The notes under the pieces: generated by a model | What the model was told of the DNA's origin: nothing | The model's input: only the letters and a program-made list of their open reading frames with translations | Databases searched by the model: none | IMG/VR virus record: IMGVR_UViG_3300023223_000914 | Coordinates: 1 to 45,425 of that record | Source: a virus | DNA length: 45,425 nucleotides | Reading direction: 5' to 3' (one strand) | Shown: in pieces, positions 14,580-22,570 of the stretch | Layout of the letters: the number at the start of each line of letters is the position of its first letter | Numbering within the stretch: position 1 is the first letter of the stretch | Translations under genes and position numbers: made by a program

Positions 14580-14864
14580 ATGTTACTAGATGTAAATAAG
14601 TGGGATAAATGGGTAGCCACCAGGTCTGAAGTCGTCCAGGATCTTTGCCATCGGTTTCCACCGTACAGCTTGTATCAGTTAACTTTTTCTTCGTTTGAGA
14701 TATCAGGGATTGTAGTAGAGTTAATGGGTTACTCAGGAGACGGGAGTATGGAAGGCAAGGTAGTAGATAGAGATGAGGAATTTCCACATGGGTGTACAAT
14801 CTCTGGTATTCATCCAGAGCACCTATTGCCCTACGAAAGGCCGTCAGTAAGAGGGAGTTACTAA
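14580..14864 (+). CDS. Soluble partner, duplicated module gene B2
   Basis: A 94-residue paralogue of the protein at 14098-14373, with a slightly longer middle (SSFEISGIVVELMGY). I chose ATG 14580, preceded by GAGAGGGG, not the in-frame codon at 14532, because homology to B1 begins here. Function unknown; see B1. Confidence 0.6.
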   Translation: MLLDVNKWDKWVATRSEVVQDLCHRFPPYSLYQLTFSSFEISGIVVELMGYSGDGSMEGKVVDRDEEFPHGCTISGIHPEHLLPYERPSVRGSY

Positions 14865-14866
14865 CG

Positions 14867-15145
14867 ATGGGTTGGGAGATGGAGACAAGAACCGACCCAG
14901 TGGCCAGGAAGGATTACCATTGTCAGGCTTCAGACTGGATATGTGAGTCAGGCAGAGATGAGAGCGAGTACGAAGTGAAAGATTGGGCTACCATCAAGAA
15001 GGCGAAAAGCGAAGATTGGAAGATCCTCAAAGGCACAAAATATGTAAAGGTTTCTGGCAAGTATGATGGGGACTTTGCTACCTTTCGAGCGAGAGAGGAC
15101 CTTGAAGATATTTGCCAACGATACGAAATATACTCTTATGACTGA
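14867..15145 (+). CDS. Hypothetical protein with DPVARKDYHC start
   Basis: About 92 residues. The N-terminal DPVARKDYHCQASDWI resembles the start of phage proteins that pair this segment with a cysteine knuckle, but only two cysteines remain here (CQASDWIC). The C-terminal half (YDGDFATFRAREDLEDICQRY) resembles the VVRDLCQRF helix of the preceding soluble proteins only slightly. ATG 14867 has AGGGAG ten bases upstream; ATG 14879 is an alternative. Function unknown. Confidence 0.5.
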   Translation: MGWEMETRTDPVARKDYHCQASDWICESGRDESEYEVKDWATIKKAKSEDWKILKGTKYVKVSGKYDGDFATFRAREDLEDICQRYEIYSYD

Positions 15146-15153
15146 GGTGCAAC

Positions 15154-15330
15154 ATGCAAAAAGTTAATGAACAACTGGACTTTCCAATTGATACACCTTC
15201 AGATGCGGAGTTGCGTCGTTGTCATGAGGCTTTAGCTAAGGAGGTACGACCTCCGGTATTTTTCGAGAATACACCTGGGCGCGGACGTAAGTGTGGGAAA
15301 GGCAAGAGACGGAAGGATTATCAACATTGA
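15154..15330 (+). CDS. Small protein with basic tail (58 residues)
   Basis: ATG 15154, ten bases after a GAGG site, opens 58 codons beginning MQKVNEQLDFPIDTPSDAEL and ending in a basic tail (RGRKCGKGKRRKDYQH). The next gene starts on the last base of its stop codon. It has no recognised domain; the tail suggests nucleic-acid contact. Confidence 0.5.
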   Translation: MQKVNEQLDFPIDTPSDAELRRCHEALAKEVRPPVFFENTPGRGRKCGKGKRRKDYQH

Positions 15331-15467
15331 TGGGCAATAAGGCTAAAAGGCATAGACGCAGAAAGTTCAAGCTTAAAGCGATGCAGCGTGCGAAGATGCA
15401 GCGAAAAATTGAGGCTAAGGCTGGGGGTAAAGCAGATAGTGAGGGTAACTTGCATCGCGTAAGTTAG
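15330..15467 (+). CDS. Very basic small protein (45 residues)
   Basis: ATG 15330 overlaps the preceding stop by one base; the frame runs 45 codons to TAG at 15465-15467. The start MGNKAKRHRRRKFKLKAMQR is almost continuous Lys and Arg, so RNA or DNA binding is likely if it is made. No family recognised. It precedes the lysis/terminase block. Confidence 0.45.
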   Translation: MGNKAKRHRRRKFKLKAMQRAKMQRKIEAKAGGKADSEGNLHRVS

Positions 15468-15474
15468 GAGTGAA

Positions 15475-16035
15475 ATGAAGCCAGTCACCATTTTATGCTG
15501 GTTTGTGTTAACATTGGGCACAAGCCCCACAGCCTATGGAATTGTTGCGATGTATGACAAGCAAATAGAAGCTGCCAGCAACATGTACTTACCCGGGCTG
15601 GATTGGCGTTTGTATAAGGCGCAATTGATTGCTGAATCTAATCTAAACCCTGATGCCGTATCCCCTGTAGGGGCTAAAGGCATTGCACAGTTTATGCCGG
15701 GTACCTGGTATGATGTCGCATTAGAATTAAACTTCCCCCCAAAGGCGCTACCCACAGACCCTGAATATGCCATACCTGCAGGCGCTTATTACATGAGCAA
15801 GCAATTTAAAAGCTGGACTGCCCCTAGGCCAGATGTAGACCGTTTCTGCCTGGCATTGGCCAGTTATAATGCCGGCTTTGGGAACCTTTTAAAAGCGCAG
15901 CATAAAGCCGGTGGGGCGAATGAGTATAATGTTATTATCGCTGCATTACCCCAAGTTACCGGTCGTCATGCAGTGGAGACTGCGACATACGTTTGGCGTA
16001 TTCTTCGTATTTTTTCTGGATTAGTTACGGGATGA
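15475..16035 (+). CDS. Lytic transglycosylase (SLT type)
   Basis: A 186-residue enzyme that should cleave peptidoglycan between N-acetylmuramic acid and N-acetylglucosamine. Residues 1-22 form a signal peptide or signal-anchor (VTILCWFVLTLGTSPTAYG). The SLT motif is QLIAESNLNPDAVSPVGAKG with catalytic Glu54, followed by GIAQFMPGTW and ALASYNAGFGN. The signal sequence and the position beside a membrane coiled-coil protein and upstream of the terminase suggest it is the host-lysis enzyme, not a tail-borne lysin. AGGAG lies just before ATG 15475. Confidence 0.88.
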   Translation: MKPVTILCWFVLTLGTSPTAYGIVAMYDKQIEAASNMYLPGLDWRLYKAQLIAESNLNPDAVSPVGAKGIAQFMPGTWYDVALELNFPPKALPTDPEYAIPAGAYYMSKQFKSWTAPRPDVDRFCLALASYNAGFGNLLKAQHKAGGANEYNVIIAALPQVTGRHAVETATYVWRILRIFSGLVTG

Positions 16036-16039
16036 TGTT

Positions 16040-16351
16040 ATGCCTGCTAAGTTCCAGCAGCATCTGCAAACAGGTATTTCTACCATAGCAACGGCTGTTT
16101 TACTGTGGGTAGGGGTCTCATTGAGCTATTTGCAGCAAGGCGCTGCAGAGGTAAAAGTCGAACTGGAGTACATCAAAACCAATCTCGAGGACATTAAAGA
16201 GACCAGTGATCAAGCCTACCCACTGTCCCAGGCAATGCAGGATCGAAAGGATATAAAGGATCTTGAAGCACGTGTTCGTATGCTAGAGGTACGGGGAGGC
16301 GTGACAAAGGCTCATGAGCTATATTCAGGGTATGAAGTAAACCACCGGTGA
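16040..16351 (+). CDS. Membrane protein with coiled coil, holin- or spanin-like
   Basis: A 103-residue protein with one membrane segment (about 13-33, ISTIATAVLLWVGVSLSYLQ) then a charged helical stretch with heptads (VELEYIKTNLEDIKETSD; KDIKDLEARVRMLEVR). It follows the transglycosylase by four bases. This single-helix plus coiled-coil layout occurs in inner-membrane spanins and in some small holins. I cannot decide which; no outer-membrane spanin partner with a lipobox is seen next to it. Confidence 0.5.
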   Translation: MPAKFQQHLQTGISTIATAVLLWVGVSLSYLQQGAAEVKVELEYIKTNLEDIKETSDQAYPLSQAMQDRKDIKDLEARVRMLEVRGGVTKAHELYSGYEVNHR

Positions 16352-16355
16352 TATT

Positions 16356-17012
16356 TTGTCTGATCTAAGAGAATTGAATTCTGATCAACTTGATTTATTT
16401 AGAAAACTACCAGATTTTGAAAAAGCCCTAGCAATAGCTTTGTTATCAGGTCTGGGGTCTGTGCAGGCCTTTCGACAGGCAAACCCCGCAAGTACAACCC
16501 CCAATGTAAATGCCCGTGTTATCGTCAGCAGAACCCGGGCAAAGCCTGAATTTATGGCGTTTATGGATGCTGTACAGCTGGGTATGGCCAGTATCGCTAT
16601 TATGGACTTTGAAGAGGCTATGGAGAAGTTAACGGTCATTGCCCGCGCCAATCTAGATGAGATGATTACCTATCGCACGGTAGTATTGGGTCAAGATGTT
16701 AAAGGTAATGATATTGAGCAGTCTGTCTGGAAGTTCAATGATTCGTTAACGCAACTGCCTGGCAACATGGAAGCTATCTCTGAATTAAAGTCGGGTGCCA
16801 ATGGCCTATCGATCAAGCTGTATTCAGCGCCTAATGCTATTGCGCAGATGGCTGTTATGCGCGGATGGAATATGGCCGCCAAAGTTGATCTTAAAAGCTC
16901 TGACGGCAGCATGACGCCTAAGCCTGCTGTTACAATAGACACCTCTAAACTATCCAATGAAGCCCTTCTTGAGATAGCCAGTTTGTACTATGCCCCTAAA
17001 GATAACGAATGA
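16356..17012 (+). CDS. Terminase small subunit (putative)
   Basis: A 218-residue protein directly upstream of the terminase large subunit and overlapping it by 23 bases, the usual place for the DNA-recognition subunit. The N-terminal third (FEKALAIALLSGLGSVQAFR, then NVNARVIVSRTRAKPEFMAF) looks like the helix-turn-helix of small terminases that begins with repeated 'grow/extend' helices. The start is a TTG at 16356; an in-frame TAA at 16338 rules out a distant upstream start and no ATG is near, so a rare start (TTG, or ATT 16353) must be used. The weak start may keep this protein scarce. Confidence 0.7.
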   Translation: MSDLRELNSDQLDLFRKLPDFEKALAIALLSGLGSVQAFRQANPASTTPNVNARVIVSRTRAKPEFMAFMDAVQLGMASIAIMDFEEAMEKLTVIARANLDEMITYRTVVLGQDVKGNDIEQSVWKFNDSLTQLPGNMEAISELKSGANGLSIKLYSAPNAIAQMAVMRGWNMAAKVDLKSSDGSMTPKPAVTIDTSKLSNEALLEIASLYYAPKDNE

Positions 17013-18453
17013 GGACGTATTAGCTGCAGAGCGTGAGGCTTGTAGCCGTTCTCTCGTGTATTTTATTAAACGTGCTTGGTCATCTGTTGAGCCTGTAACA
17101 CCCTATGTTCATGGGTGGCATATTGAGGCATTGGCGGAACACTTAGAGGCTGTTACACGCGACGAATTAAATAGGCTTTTCATCGCTGTGCCCCCCGGCA
17201 TGATGAAGTCCTTAATGGTGACCGTATTTTGGCCAGCTTGGGAATGGGGCCCAAAGCAATTAGCAAACTATCGGTATGTTGGCTGTTCCCATGATCTACG
17301 TCATGCAGAGCGTGATAACGTGCGTATGCGCAGACTGGTTCAATCTGATTGGTACCAGGGTCTGTGGGGTAATGACGTTATCTTGACGGGGGATCAAAAC
17401 GCAAAACTTAAATTCGAGAACACGATGACCGGTTTCCGTGAGTGCTGCGCCTTTACCAGCCTTACAGGTTCTAGGGGTCATCGTGTTTTGATGGATGACG
17501 TTTTAAGTATAAAAGCAGCCAGATACTCTAGGCAACGTGAAGCGGTAAATGAGATTTTTCTTGAGTCTGTTCCATTACGACTTGATAGCCCTATACTATC
17601 CGCCATTATCAACATACAGCAACGGTTGCATCCTGAAGACACTATCGGTATTTCTATTGCTAAAGAACTGGGGTATGAGGGCCTAGTATTGCCGATGGAA
17701 TTTGAAAGGGCTACCCGATGTCACACAAAAATCGGTTTTAAAGATCCCCGCACTAAAGAGAATGAGCTACTGTTTCCTGAGCGTTTTCCGCGTGAGGTGG
17801 TAGATCGTGACAAGGTACCTTTAGGCAGTTGGGGGGTAGCCAGCCAGTTTCAACAACGCCCTGTACCTCGCGGCGGAGGTATGTTTCATCCAGACTGGTT
17901 CGAAGTAGTGGATGCGGCACCGGCTAACATTCAATGGGTGCGCGGCTGGGATTTAGCCGCCACTGAGAAGGGGCAAGGCCAGGACCCCGCATATACTGCA
18001 GGCGTTAAACTTGGTATCGATAGCAACGACGTGTACTATATCCAAAACGTTGTGCGTGGCCAGTTATCCCCAGGTAAGGTTGAGAAATTAATAAAGAATA
18101 CCGCAACACAGGACGGGTATACCATCCCTGTTGACCTTCCTCAAGACCCAGGACAATCAGGTAAATCACAAATTCGAACATACGTTAAGTTATTGAAAGG
18201 CTTCACGATTAAGTGGAGTACAGAGACCGGTAGTAAGGAGGCACGCGCAGACCCGGTTGCGTCACAGGCTGAAGCGGGTAATATCAAGTTAGTCAGAGGG
18301 CCATGGAATGAAGCTTTTTTGGAAGAAATAGGGCTGTTTCCGAATGGTAAATTCAAGGACCAGGTTGATGCGTTAAGCCGTGCATTTGCTCGATTAGTTA
18401 GACCGGTAGCCAATAACGAGTTTGCAGGTCCTATTGTGGTAACAGGAAGCTGA
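16990..18453 (+). CDS. terL: Terminase large subunit
   Basis: A 487-residue DNA-packaging motor with ATPase and nuclease parts. Walker A is VPPGMMKS (67-74), the Walker B stretch is VLMDD (166-170), with a second Asp where Glu is usual, and a coupling SLTGSRGHR precedes it. The C-terminal RNase H-like nuclease begins at VRGWDLAATEKG with Asp321, has Asp332 in GQDPAY, and closes with KDQVDALSRAFARL. It cuts concatemers and pumps DNA through the portal. The start ATG 16990 lies within the end of the small-subunit gene. The subfamily (and so the cos or pac mechanism) cannot be settled by eye. Confidence 0.93.
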   Translation: MPLKITNEDVLAAEREACSRSLVYFIKRAWSSVEPVTPYVHGWHIEALAEHLEAVTRDELNRLFIAVPPGMMKSLMVTVFWPAWEWGPKQLANYRYVGCSHDLRHAERDNVRMRRLVQSDWYQGLWGNDVILTGDQNAKLKFENTMTGFRECCAFTSLTGSRGHRVLMDDVLSIKAARYSRQREAVNEIFLESVPLRLDSPILSAIINIQQRLHPEDTIGISIAKELGYEGLVLPMEFERATRCHTKIGFKDPRTKENELLFPERFPREVVDRDKVPLGSWGVASQFQQRPVPRGGGMFHPDWFEVVDAAPANIQWVRGWDLAATEKGQGQDPAYTAGVKLGIDSNDVYYIQNVVRGQLSPGKVEKLIKNTATQDGYTIPVDLPQDPGQSGKSQIRTYVKLLKGFTIKWSTETGSKEARADPVASQAEAGNIKLVRGPWNEAFLEEIGLFPNGKFKDQVDALSRAFARLVRPVANNEFAGPIVVTGS

Positions 18454-18457
18454 AGTT

Positions 18458-19777
18458 ATGCGCCATAATCATAAACTTATCCCTGGTCCTCAGCGTAATA
18501 AACCCAGCAAAGAGGCAGGTGTTTCGGGTACGCCTATCTTTGGTGGGTATATCGATGATGGCGAAAAGAACCCGAAACTAACTAATGATAATCGATACCG
18601 AACAGCTGCTGATATACTGGCTAATATCTCAGTGGTGGCGGCCAGTGTCCGATATTTTCTTAATTTACTTGCCAATCCTAAATGGACAGTGGCTCCCTCA
18701 GATGAAGACAATCCTGCAGCTGTTGAGGCTGCAAAGTTCGTAGAGGATGTTATTGATAACCTTACCGATAGTTGGACGCGTATCATACGTCGTTCAGGCA
18801 TGTATAAATTTCACGGGTTCAGTATACAAGAGTGGACGTCCATCCGTCGTAAGGATGGACGTACAGGTTATGCCAGCGTGGAGTCAAGGCCACAGCATAC
18901 GATAGAAAGATGGGAAACTGAGGAAAACGGGACAGTATGGGCTGTATGGCAACGTTCGCCACAAACCAGTGAAGAGTTGTTGATAGAGCGTTGGAAGTTC
19001 GTATATATGGTGGATGATACCCTAACTGATAGCCCTGAGGGGATGGGATGGTTTCGTCATCTTGCAGAGCCCTCATTTCGGCTTAAGGATTATTTAACCT
19101 TAGAGAAAGTGGGCTTTGAGCGTGACTTAGCGGGAGTGCCTATTGGCAAGGCCCCCATTACTGGATTGAATCGCGCTGTAAAGGCAGGAACGATGTCTAA
19201 AGCTGATGCCAATACGATGCTTGATGGTCTCAAGAATTTCGTCAAGTTGGAGATTAAGAAAGAGAATACAGGCATGGTGCTTGATTCTCAGCCATTTGAA
19301 AATCAGACAGCAGATGGCGCAACAGCCTCCGGTGTGAATCAATGGGGCATTGAGCTATTAACGGGTGACCCAGGCAGCATTGCAGAGCTTGGTGCTGCTA
19401 TTCAACGCATTAACGTAGAGATGGCGCGTATTGTTGGTACCGAGAATATTTTTACTGGATCAGATGGTAGCGGGTCTTTAGCCCTATCTAAGGATAAATC
19501 GACTAACTTGTATCTAAACGTAAACTCTACACTCGATGAGATGGCAGAGCAGTATACGAAAGACTTTATTGGCCCGTTGTGGATGCTTAATGGCTTTGAC
19601 CCAGACATACGGCCTAAGTTCGTAACAGAAGACGTTTCGTTTAAAGATGCTGAGCAGATATCGCTAGCCTTGCGAGATATGGCTTCTGCCGGTGCAGTGT
19701 TAGATACTGACGATCCGGCAATTAATGATTTGCGCGATATGCTAGGTATCCCGCGCCAAGAACGACCACAAGTATGA
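18458..19777 (+). CDS. Portal protein (DUF935/Mu gp29-like)
   Basis: A 439-residue protein immediately after the terminase, where the portal belongs. It has the DUF935-type pattern: an N-terminal AADILANISVVAASVRYFLN helix, GFSIQEW, a RWKFVYMVDD stretch, then RLKDYLTLEKVGFERDLAG and a central AELGAAIQRINVEMARIVG segment, ending in a short acidic tail. The portal forms a dodecameric ring through which DNA passes and to which terminase and connectors attach. After it the usual head genes are interrupted by the glycan cassette. Its last codon overlaps an ATG (19774) that I do not take as the next start. Confidence 0.82.
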   Translation: MRHNHKLIPGPQRNKPSKEAGVSGTPIFGGYIDDGEKNPKLTNDNRYRTAADILANISVVAASVRYFLNLLANPKWTVAPSDEDNPAAVEAAKFVEDVIDNLTDSWTRIIRRSGMYKFHGFSIQEWTSIRRKDGRTGYASVESRPQHTIERWETEENGTVWAVWQRSPQTSEELLIERWKFVYMVDDTLTDSPEGMGWFRHLAEPSFRLKDYLTLEKVGFERDLAGVPIGKAPITGLNRAVKAGTMSKADANTMLDGLKNFVKLEIKKENTGMVLDSQPFENQTADGATASGVNQWGIELLTGDPGSIAELGAAIQRINVEMARIVGTENIFTGSDGSGSLALSKDKSTNLYLNVNSTLDEMAEQYTKDFIGPLWMLNGFDPDIRPKFVTEDVSFKDAEQISLALRDMASAGAVLDTDDPAINDLRDMLGIPRQERPQV

Positions 19778-19788
19778 GGAGAACTAGC

Positions 19789-20136
19789 ATGAAGTATAGG
19801 GTTATATACGTCGATATTGACGGCACACTACTGTTTTGGCCGGGTAAAAGTAAGGGCACGCCACCAAAGAAAAACGAAGAGGGATATGGCTTAAAGCCAG
19901 AAGTAAACCGACCATTGGTGGCCGCCCTAAAGGCGTGGCATAAAGATAAAAGGTTCCTAGCCTTTTGGTCGCGAGGCGGTGCGGAACATTGCCGAAATAC
20001 CGCTAAATTGTGCGGTCTAAGCCCCGATGCCTGCCTGCCAAAACCCTATGCGTGTTTTGATGATGCGCCTAGATCCGTAACCGCCGGGGACAGGAAAGGA
20101 TTTTTAGTTATAGACCCGAATTCATTCCATTGGTAG
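19789..20136 (+). CDS. HAD-superfamily phosphatase-like protein
   Basis: A 115-residue small HAD-like protein. The nucleophile motif is VDIDGTL (Asp9, Asp11), motif II is FWSRGG with its Ser, motif III Lys lies in LPKPY, and FDDAP supplies the acidic pair. Members remove phosphate from small molecules, such as sugar phosphates or nucleotides. I chose ATG 19789 with GAGGAGA eight to ten bases upstream over the ATG at 19774. It opens the glycan cassette, so a sugar-phosphate substrate is plausible, but stand-alone phage HAD proteins near terminase genes are also common. Confidence 0.7.
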   Translation: MKYRVIYVDIDGTLLFWPGKSKGTPPKKNEEGYGLKPEVNRPLVAALKAWHKDKRFLAFWSRGGAEHCRNTAKLCGLSPDACLPKPYACFDDAPRSVTAGDRKGFLVIDPNSFHW

Positions 20137-20141
20137 CGGGT

Positions 20142-20738
20142 ATGACCGGTACGACCTGGGCAATTATAGCATGCGGTTCCAGTGTACAGGCTTCAGATAT
20201 TAACCAACTTGAGGGTAGGGCACGGGTGATCGTTGTTAATGACAGTTGGCGTCTTTGCCCGTGGGCTGACGTGCTTTATGCCGCTGATCAACGTTGGTGG
20301 AAACATCATCAATACGTGCTAACCTTTAAAGGGGAGAGATGGACGCAGCAACAGGGAACCGTAGATTGGCCTGAAGAGGCCAAACTGGCAGGAATACAGG
20401 TCATACACAGCGTTAACAATCCAGGCATTTCCTTTGATCCACAACAGATACATACCGGTATGAATAGCGGCTTTCAGGCGCTTAACCTAGCAGTGCTGTG
20501 GGGCGCTACGCGTATCTTGCTGTTGGGTGTAGACATGGCAATATTAGACGGCAAGCGCCACTGGTTCGGGGACCATCCGAGAGGGCTTCACAGAAACAGC
20601 CCGTATGCTAGCTTCAGTAAAGCATTTATTTTAGCCGCGCCACAACTCAAGCGGGCGGGGATAGAAGTTATAAATTGCTCCCTTCGATCTACTCTTAATT
20701 GCTTTCCAAAAATGACCATAGCTGAGACCCTTGCATGA
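20142..20738 (+). CDS. MptE-like/DUF115-type protein, putative glycosyltransferase
   Basis: A 198-residue Rossmann-like protein. It begins WAIIACGSSV, has VNDSWRLCPWADVLYAAD, then the strongest signature HTGMNSGFQALNLAVLWG followed by RILLLGVDM and a downstream HWFGDHP. This SG-x-A-x-x-A...GAxxIxLxGxDM arrangement is that of MptE/DUF115 and Maf-type flagellin glycosyltransferases, and occurs in many phage proteins. A relative lies at 29471-30025. I prefer ATG 20142; the TTG at 20130 sits inside the HAD gene. Donor and acceptor are unknown. It overlaps the next gene by four bases. Confidence 0.65.
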   Translation: MTGTTWAIIACGSSVQASDINQLEGRARVIVVNDSWRLCPWADVLYAADQRWWKHHQYVLTFKGERWTQQQGTVDWPEEAKLAGIQVIHSVNNPGISFDPQQIHTGMNSGFQALNLAVLWGATRILLLGVDMAILDGKRHWFGDHPRGLHRNSPYASFSKAFILAAPQLKRAGIEVINCSLRSTLNCFPKMTIAETLA

Positions 20739-21481
20739 AGGTTGCCAACATCTTGCTACACCATTCACCGCACTATCGTTTACAGGTTTTTACAGCAGGG
20801 CTCCAGACTCACGGGTATCGTGTAGTCAAAGATCGTAACACTCAACCTGATGCTGACGATCTGTTGTTGATTTGGAATAGAAGTCCAGGTGATGAGCGGA
20901 TTGCTAAAAAATATGAGGCAGCGGGTGCCACAATCCTGGTGACTGAGAACGGGTATATCGGCAAGACTAAAGCGTTGGCTAAAACACATCATGCCGGCGC
21001 CGGCGAGTGGTATGTCGGAGAGCACGACCGATGGGCCGAAACCGGTATACCGGTATCACCCTGGCGTGAAGACGGTGATCACCTACTTATTTTACCCCAG
21101 CGCAGTATCGGTGAGATAGGCGTTGCTATGCCTCGTAACTGGGAGCTTCTGATACTTAACCGTTTAAAGCGTATAACCAACCGCCCCCTTCACATACGCA
21201 AGCATCCTGGAAAGAATCCGACAAAGCCACTAGAAGACGATTTACGTAATGCCTGGGCAGCGGTAACCTGGGCAAGCGGGGCAGGCATTAAAGCGATATG
21301 TGCCGGCATTCCCGTGTTCCATGATCTTAAAGATTGGATTGGGGCGCCGGCCGCAACCTGTACTTATGATATCGAGAATCCTTACCTTGGGGACCGTTCG
21401 GCTATGCTACATCGGTTAGCGTGGGCGCAATGGACCTGGGAGGAAATAGCGGATGGGACAGCCTTTAAACGGCTACTGTAA
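20735..21481 (+). CDS. KpsS-like glycosyltransferase-fold protein, copy 1
   Basis: A 248-residue protein, first of three tandem paralogues. The C-terminal half has SPWREDGDHLLILPQRS, LHIRKHPGKNP, WASGAGIKAICAGIPVFHD and WAQWTWEEIADGT, which resembles the GT-B-like domain of capsule enzymes of the KpsS/KpsC type and related CDP-glycerol transferases. This copy has KHPG where the other two have RPKP, so it may use a different ligand. The N-terminal half is a Rossmann-like region. ATGA overlap with the MptE-like gene. A glycan or glycerol-phosphate transfer role is inferred. Confidence 0.6.
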   Translation: MKVANILLHHSPHYRLQVFTAGLQTHGYRVVKDRNTQPDADDLLLIWNRSPGDERIAKKYEAAGATILVTENGYIGKTKALAKTHHAGAGEWYVGEHDRWAETGIPVSPWREDGDHLLILPQRSIGEIGVAMPRNWELLILNRLKRITNRPLHIRKHPGKNPTKPLEDDLRNAWAAVTWASGAGIKAICAGIPVFHDLKDWIGAPAATCTYDIENPYLGDRSAMLHRLAWAQWTWEEIADGTAFKRLL

Positions 21482-21491
21482 GAGGTGTGAT

Positions 21492-21728
21492 ATGCCAGCT
21501 GTAGAGATATATGAAGCTCTTGTTCTAAAAGAAGAATGGGAGAAAGTAAAGAAAGGGGACAAAGAGGCTATAACTAAAATGCGTGCTGAATTTGACGGAA
21601 TGGAACTGTATTTCCATATTCTATCATGGGATGTGCTTAGAAAAGATACGGAGAGTGTATCTCTATCTGAGCTATGTGATAAACGTATTATCGAAACGGT
21701 AACACTGACGGCGTACAGTGAATCCTGA
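21492..21728 (+). CDS. Hypothetical small protein within glycan cassette
   Basis: A 78-residue acidic protein (start MPAVEIYEALVLKEEWEKVK), probably alpha/beta and soluble. I chose ATG 21492 with GAGGTG upstream rather than the frame from 21453 that runs inside the preceding gene. It overlaps the next gene by one base (TGATG). No family recognised. Confidence 0.5.
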   Translation: MPAVEIYEALVLKEEWEKVKKGDKEAITKMRAEFDGMELYFHILSWDVLRKDTESVSLSELCDKRIIETVTLTAYSES

Positions 21729-22570
21729 TGGCTACTGTAGACGTATTTTTTGCAGGGGGAAACAGGCGGTCACGGACTATAGCCGATGCCGCGTATAAGG
21801 GCCTGCGGGCTGTGGGGGATAAGCCGCGTATATTGGATTCCACTTTGTATAACGGTGTACGCAGTGATTATGCTGTATTCTATGGGTTGGCTTGTGGCCT
21901 AGATAAAATATTCGAAGACTATAAAGCTAATGCAACGGCGATTTATGTCGATTTGGGCTACTGGCGACGTCGTATTAGCTCTCGCTACGACGGCTATCAT
22001 AAAATGTCTATAAACTCCCGTCATCCTACCGCATACTTTCAGAACCATAAGCATGATCCTCAGCGGTTCAAAGACCTAAGGCTGTCCGTCAAGCCCTGGA
22101 AAGAAACGGGTGAAGTCATTTTAATAGCGGGTATGTCTCAAAAGGCGGCCAGGGCTGAGGGGTTAAATCACCAGGCCTGGGAGCGGGCAGCGTTAGCATC
22201 CATACAAGCTAAGAGTAAGCGTCTTGTTATATACCGTCCTAAGCCCAACTGTATGCGGTCATACCCCCTGCAGGGTGCACGGTTCGACAAAAAGACGCCT
22301 TTGGCTGCCATGTTTAGTAATTGCCATGCTTTAGTAACAAGGCAGTCTAATACGGCGGTAGATGCTTTGCTTGCCGGCATACCCGTTTTTTGTGAGTTGG
22401 GCCCTGCCTCAGTCATGGGACAAAGTGACTTAAGTAAGATCGAGTCGCCGATTTATCCGGAAGACAGACAGCGATTTGTTGAAGATATTGCTTGGTGCCA
22501 GTTTAAAACAGCTGAGATCGCCGCAGGGTTGCCTTTCCGTCACTTTAAAGAAGAGGGTCTAATACCGTGA
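21728..22570 (+). CDS. KpsS-like glycosyltransferase-fold protein, copy 2
   Basis: A 280-residue paralogue of 20735-21481 and especially of 22567-23394. It carries KPWKETGEVILIAGMS, LVIYRPKPN, SNCHALVTRQSNTAVDALLA then GIPVF, and an end IAWCQFKTAEIAAGLPF. The RPKP loop and the CHA-V-T-x-x-SN-x-x-x-x-A motif are those of capsule-type transferases where they bind the nucleotide donor. The N-terminal GGNRRSRTIADAAYKGLRA is Rossmann-like. Coupled to neighbours by overlapping codons. Confidence 0.62.
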   Translation: MATVDVFFAGGNRRSRTIADAAYKGLRAVGDKPRILDSTLYNGVRSDYAVFYGLACGLDKIFEDYKANATAIYVDLGYWRRRISSRYDGYHKMSINSRHPTAYFQNHKHDPQRFKDLRLSVKPWKETGEVILIAGMSQKAARAEGLNHQAWERAALASIQAKSKRLVIYRPKPNCMRSYPLQGARFDKKTPLAAMFSNCHALVTRQSNTAVDALLAGIPVFCELGPASVMGQSDLSKIESPIYPEDRQRFVEDIAWCQFKTAEIAAGLPFRHFKEEGLIP

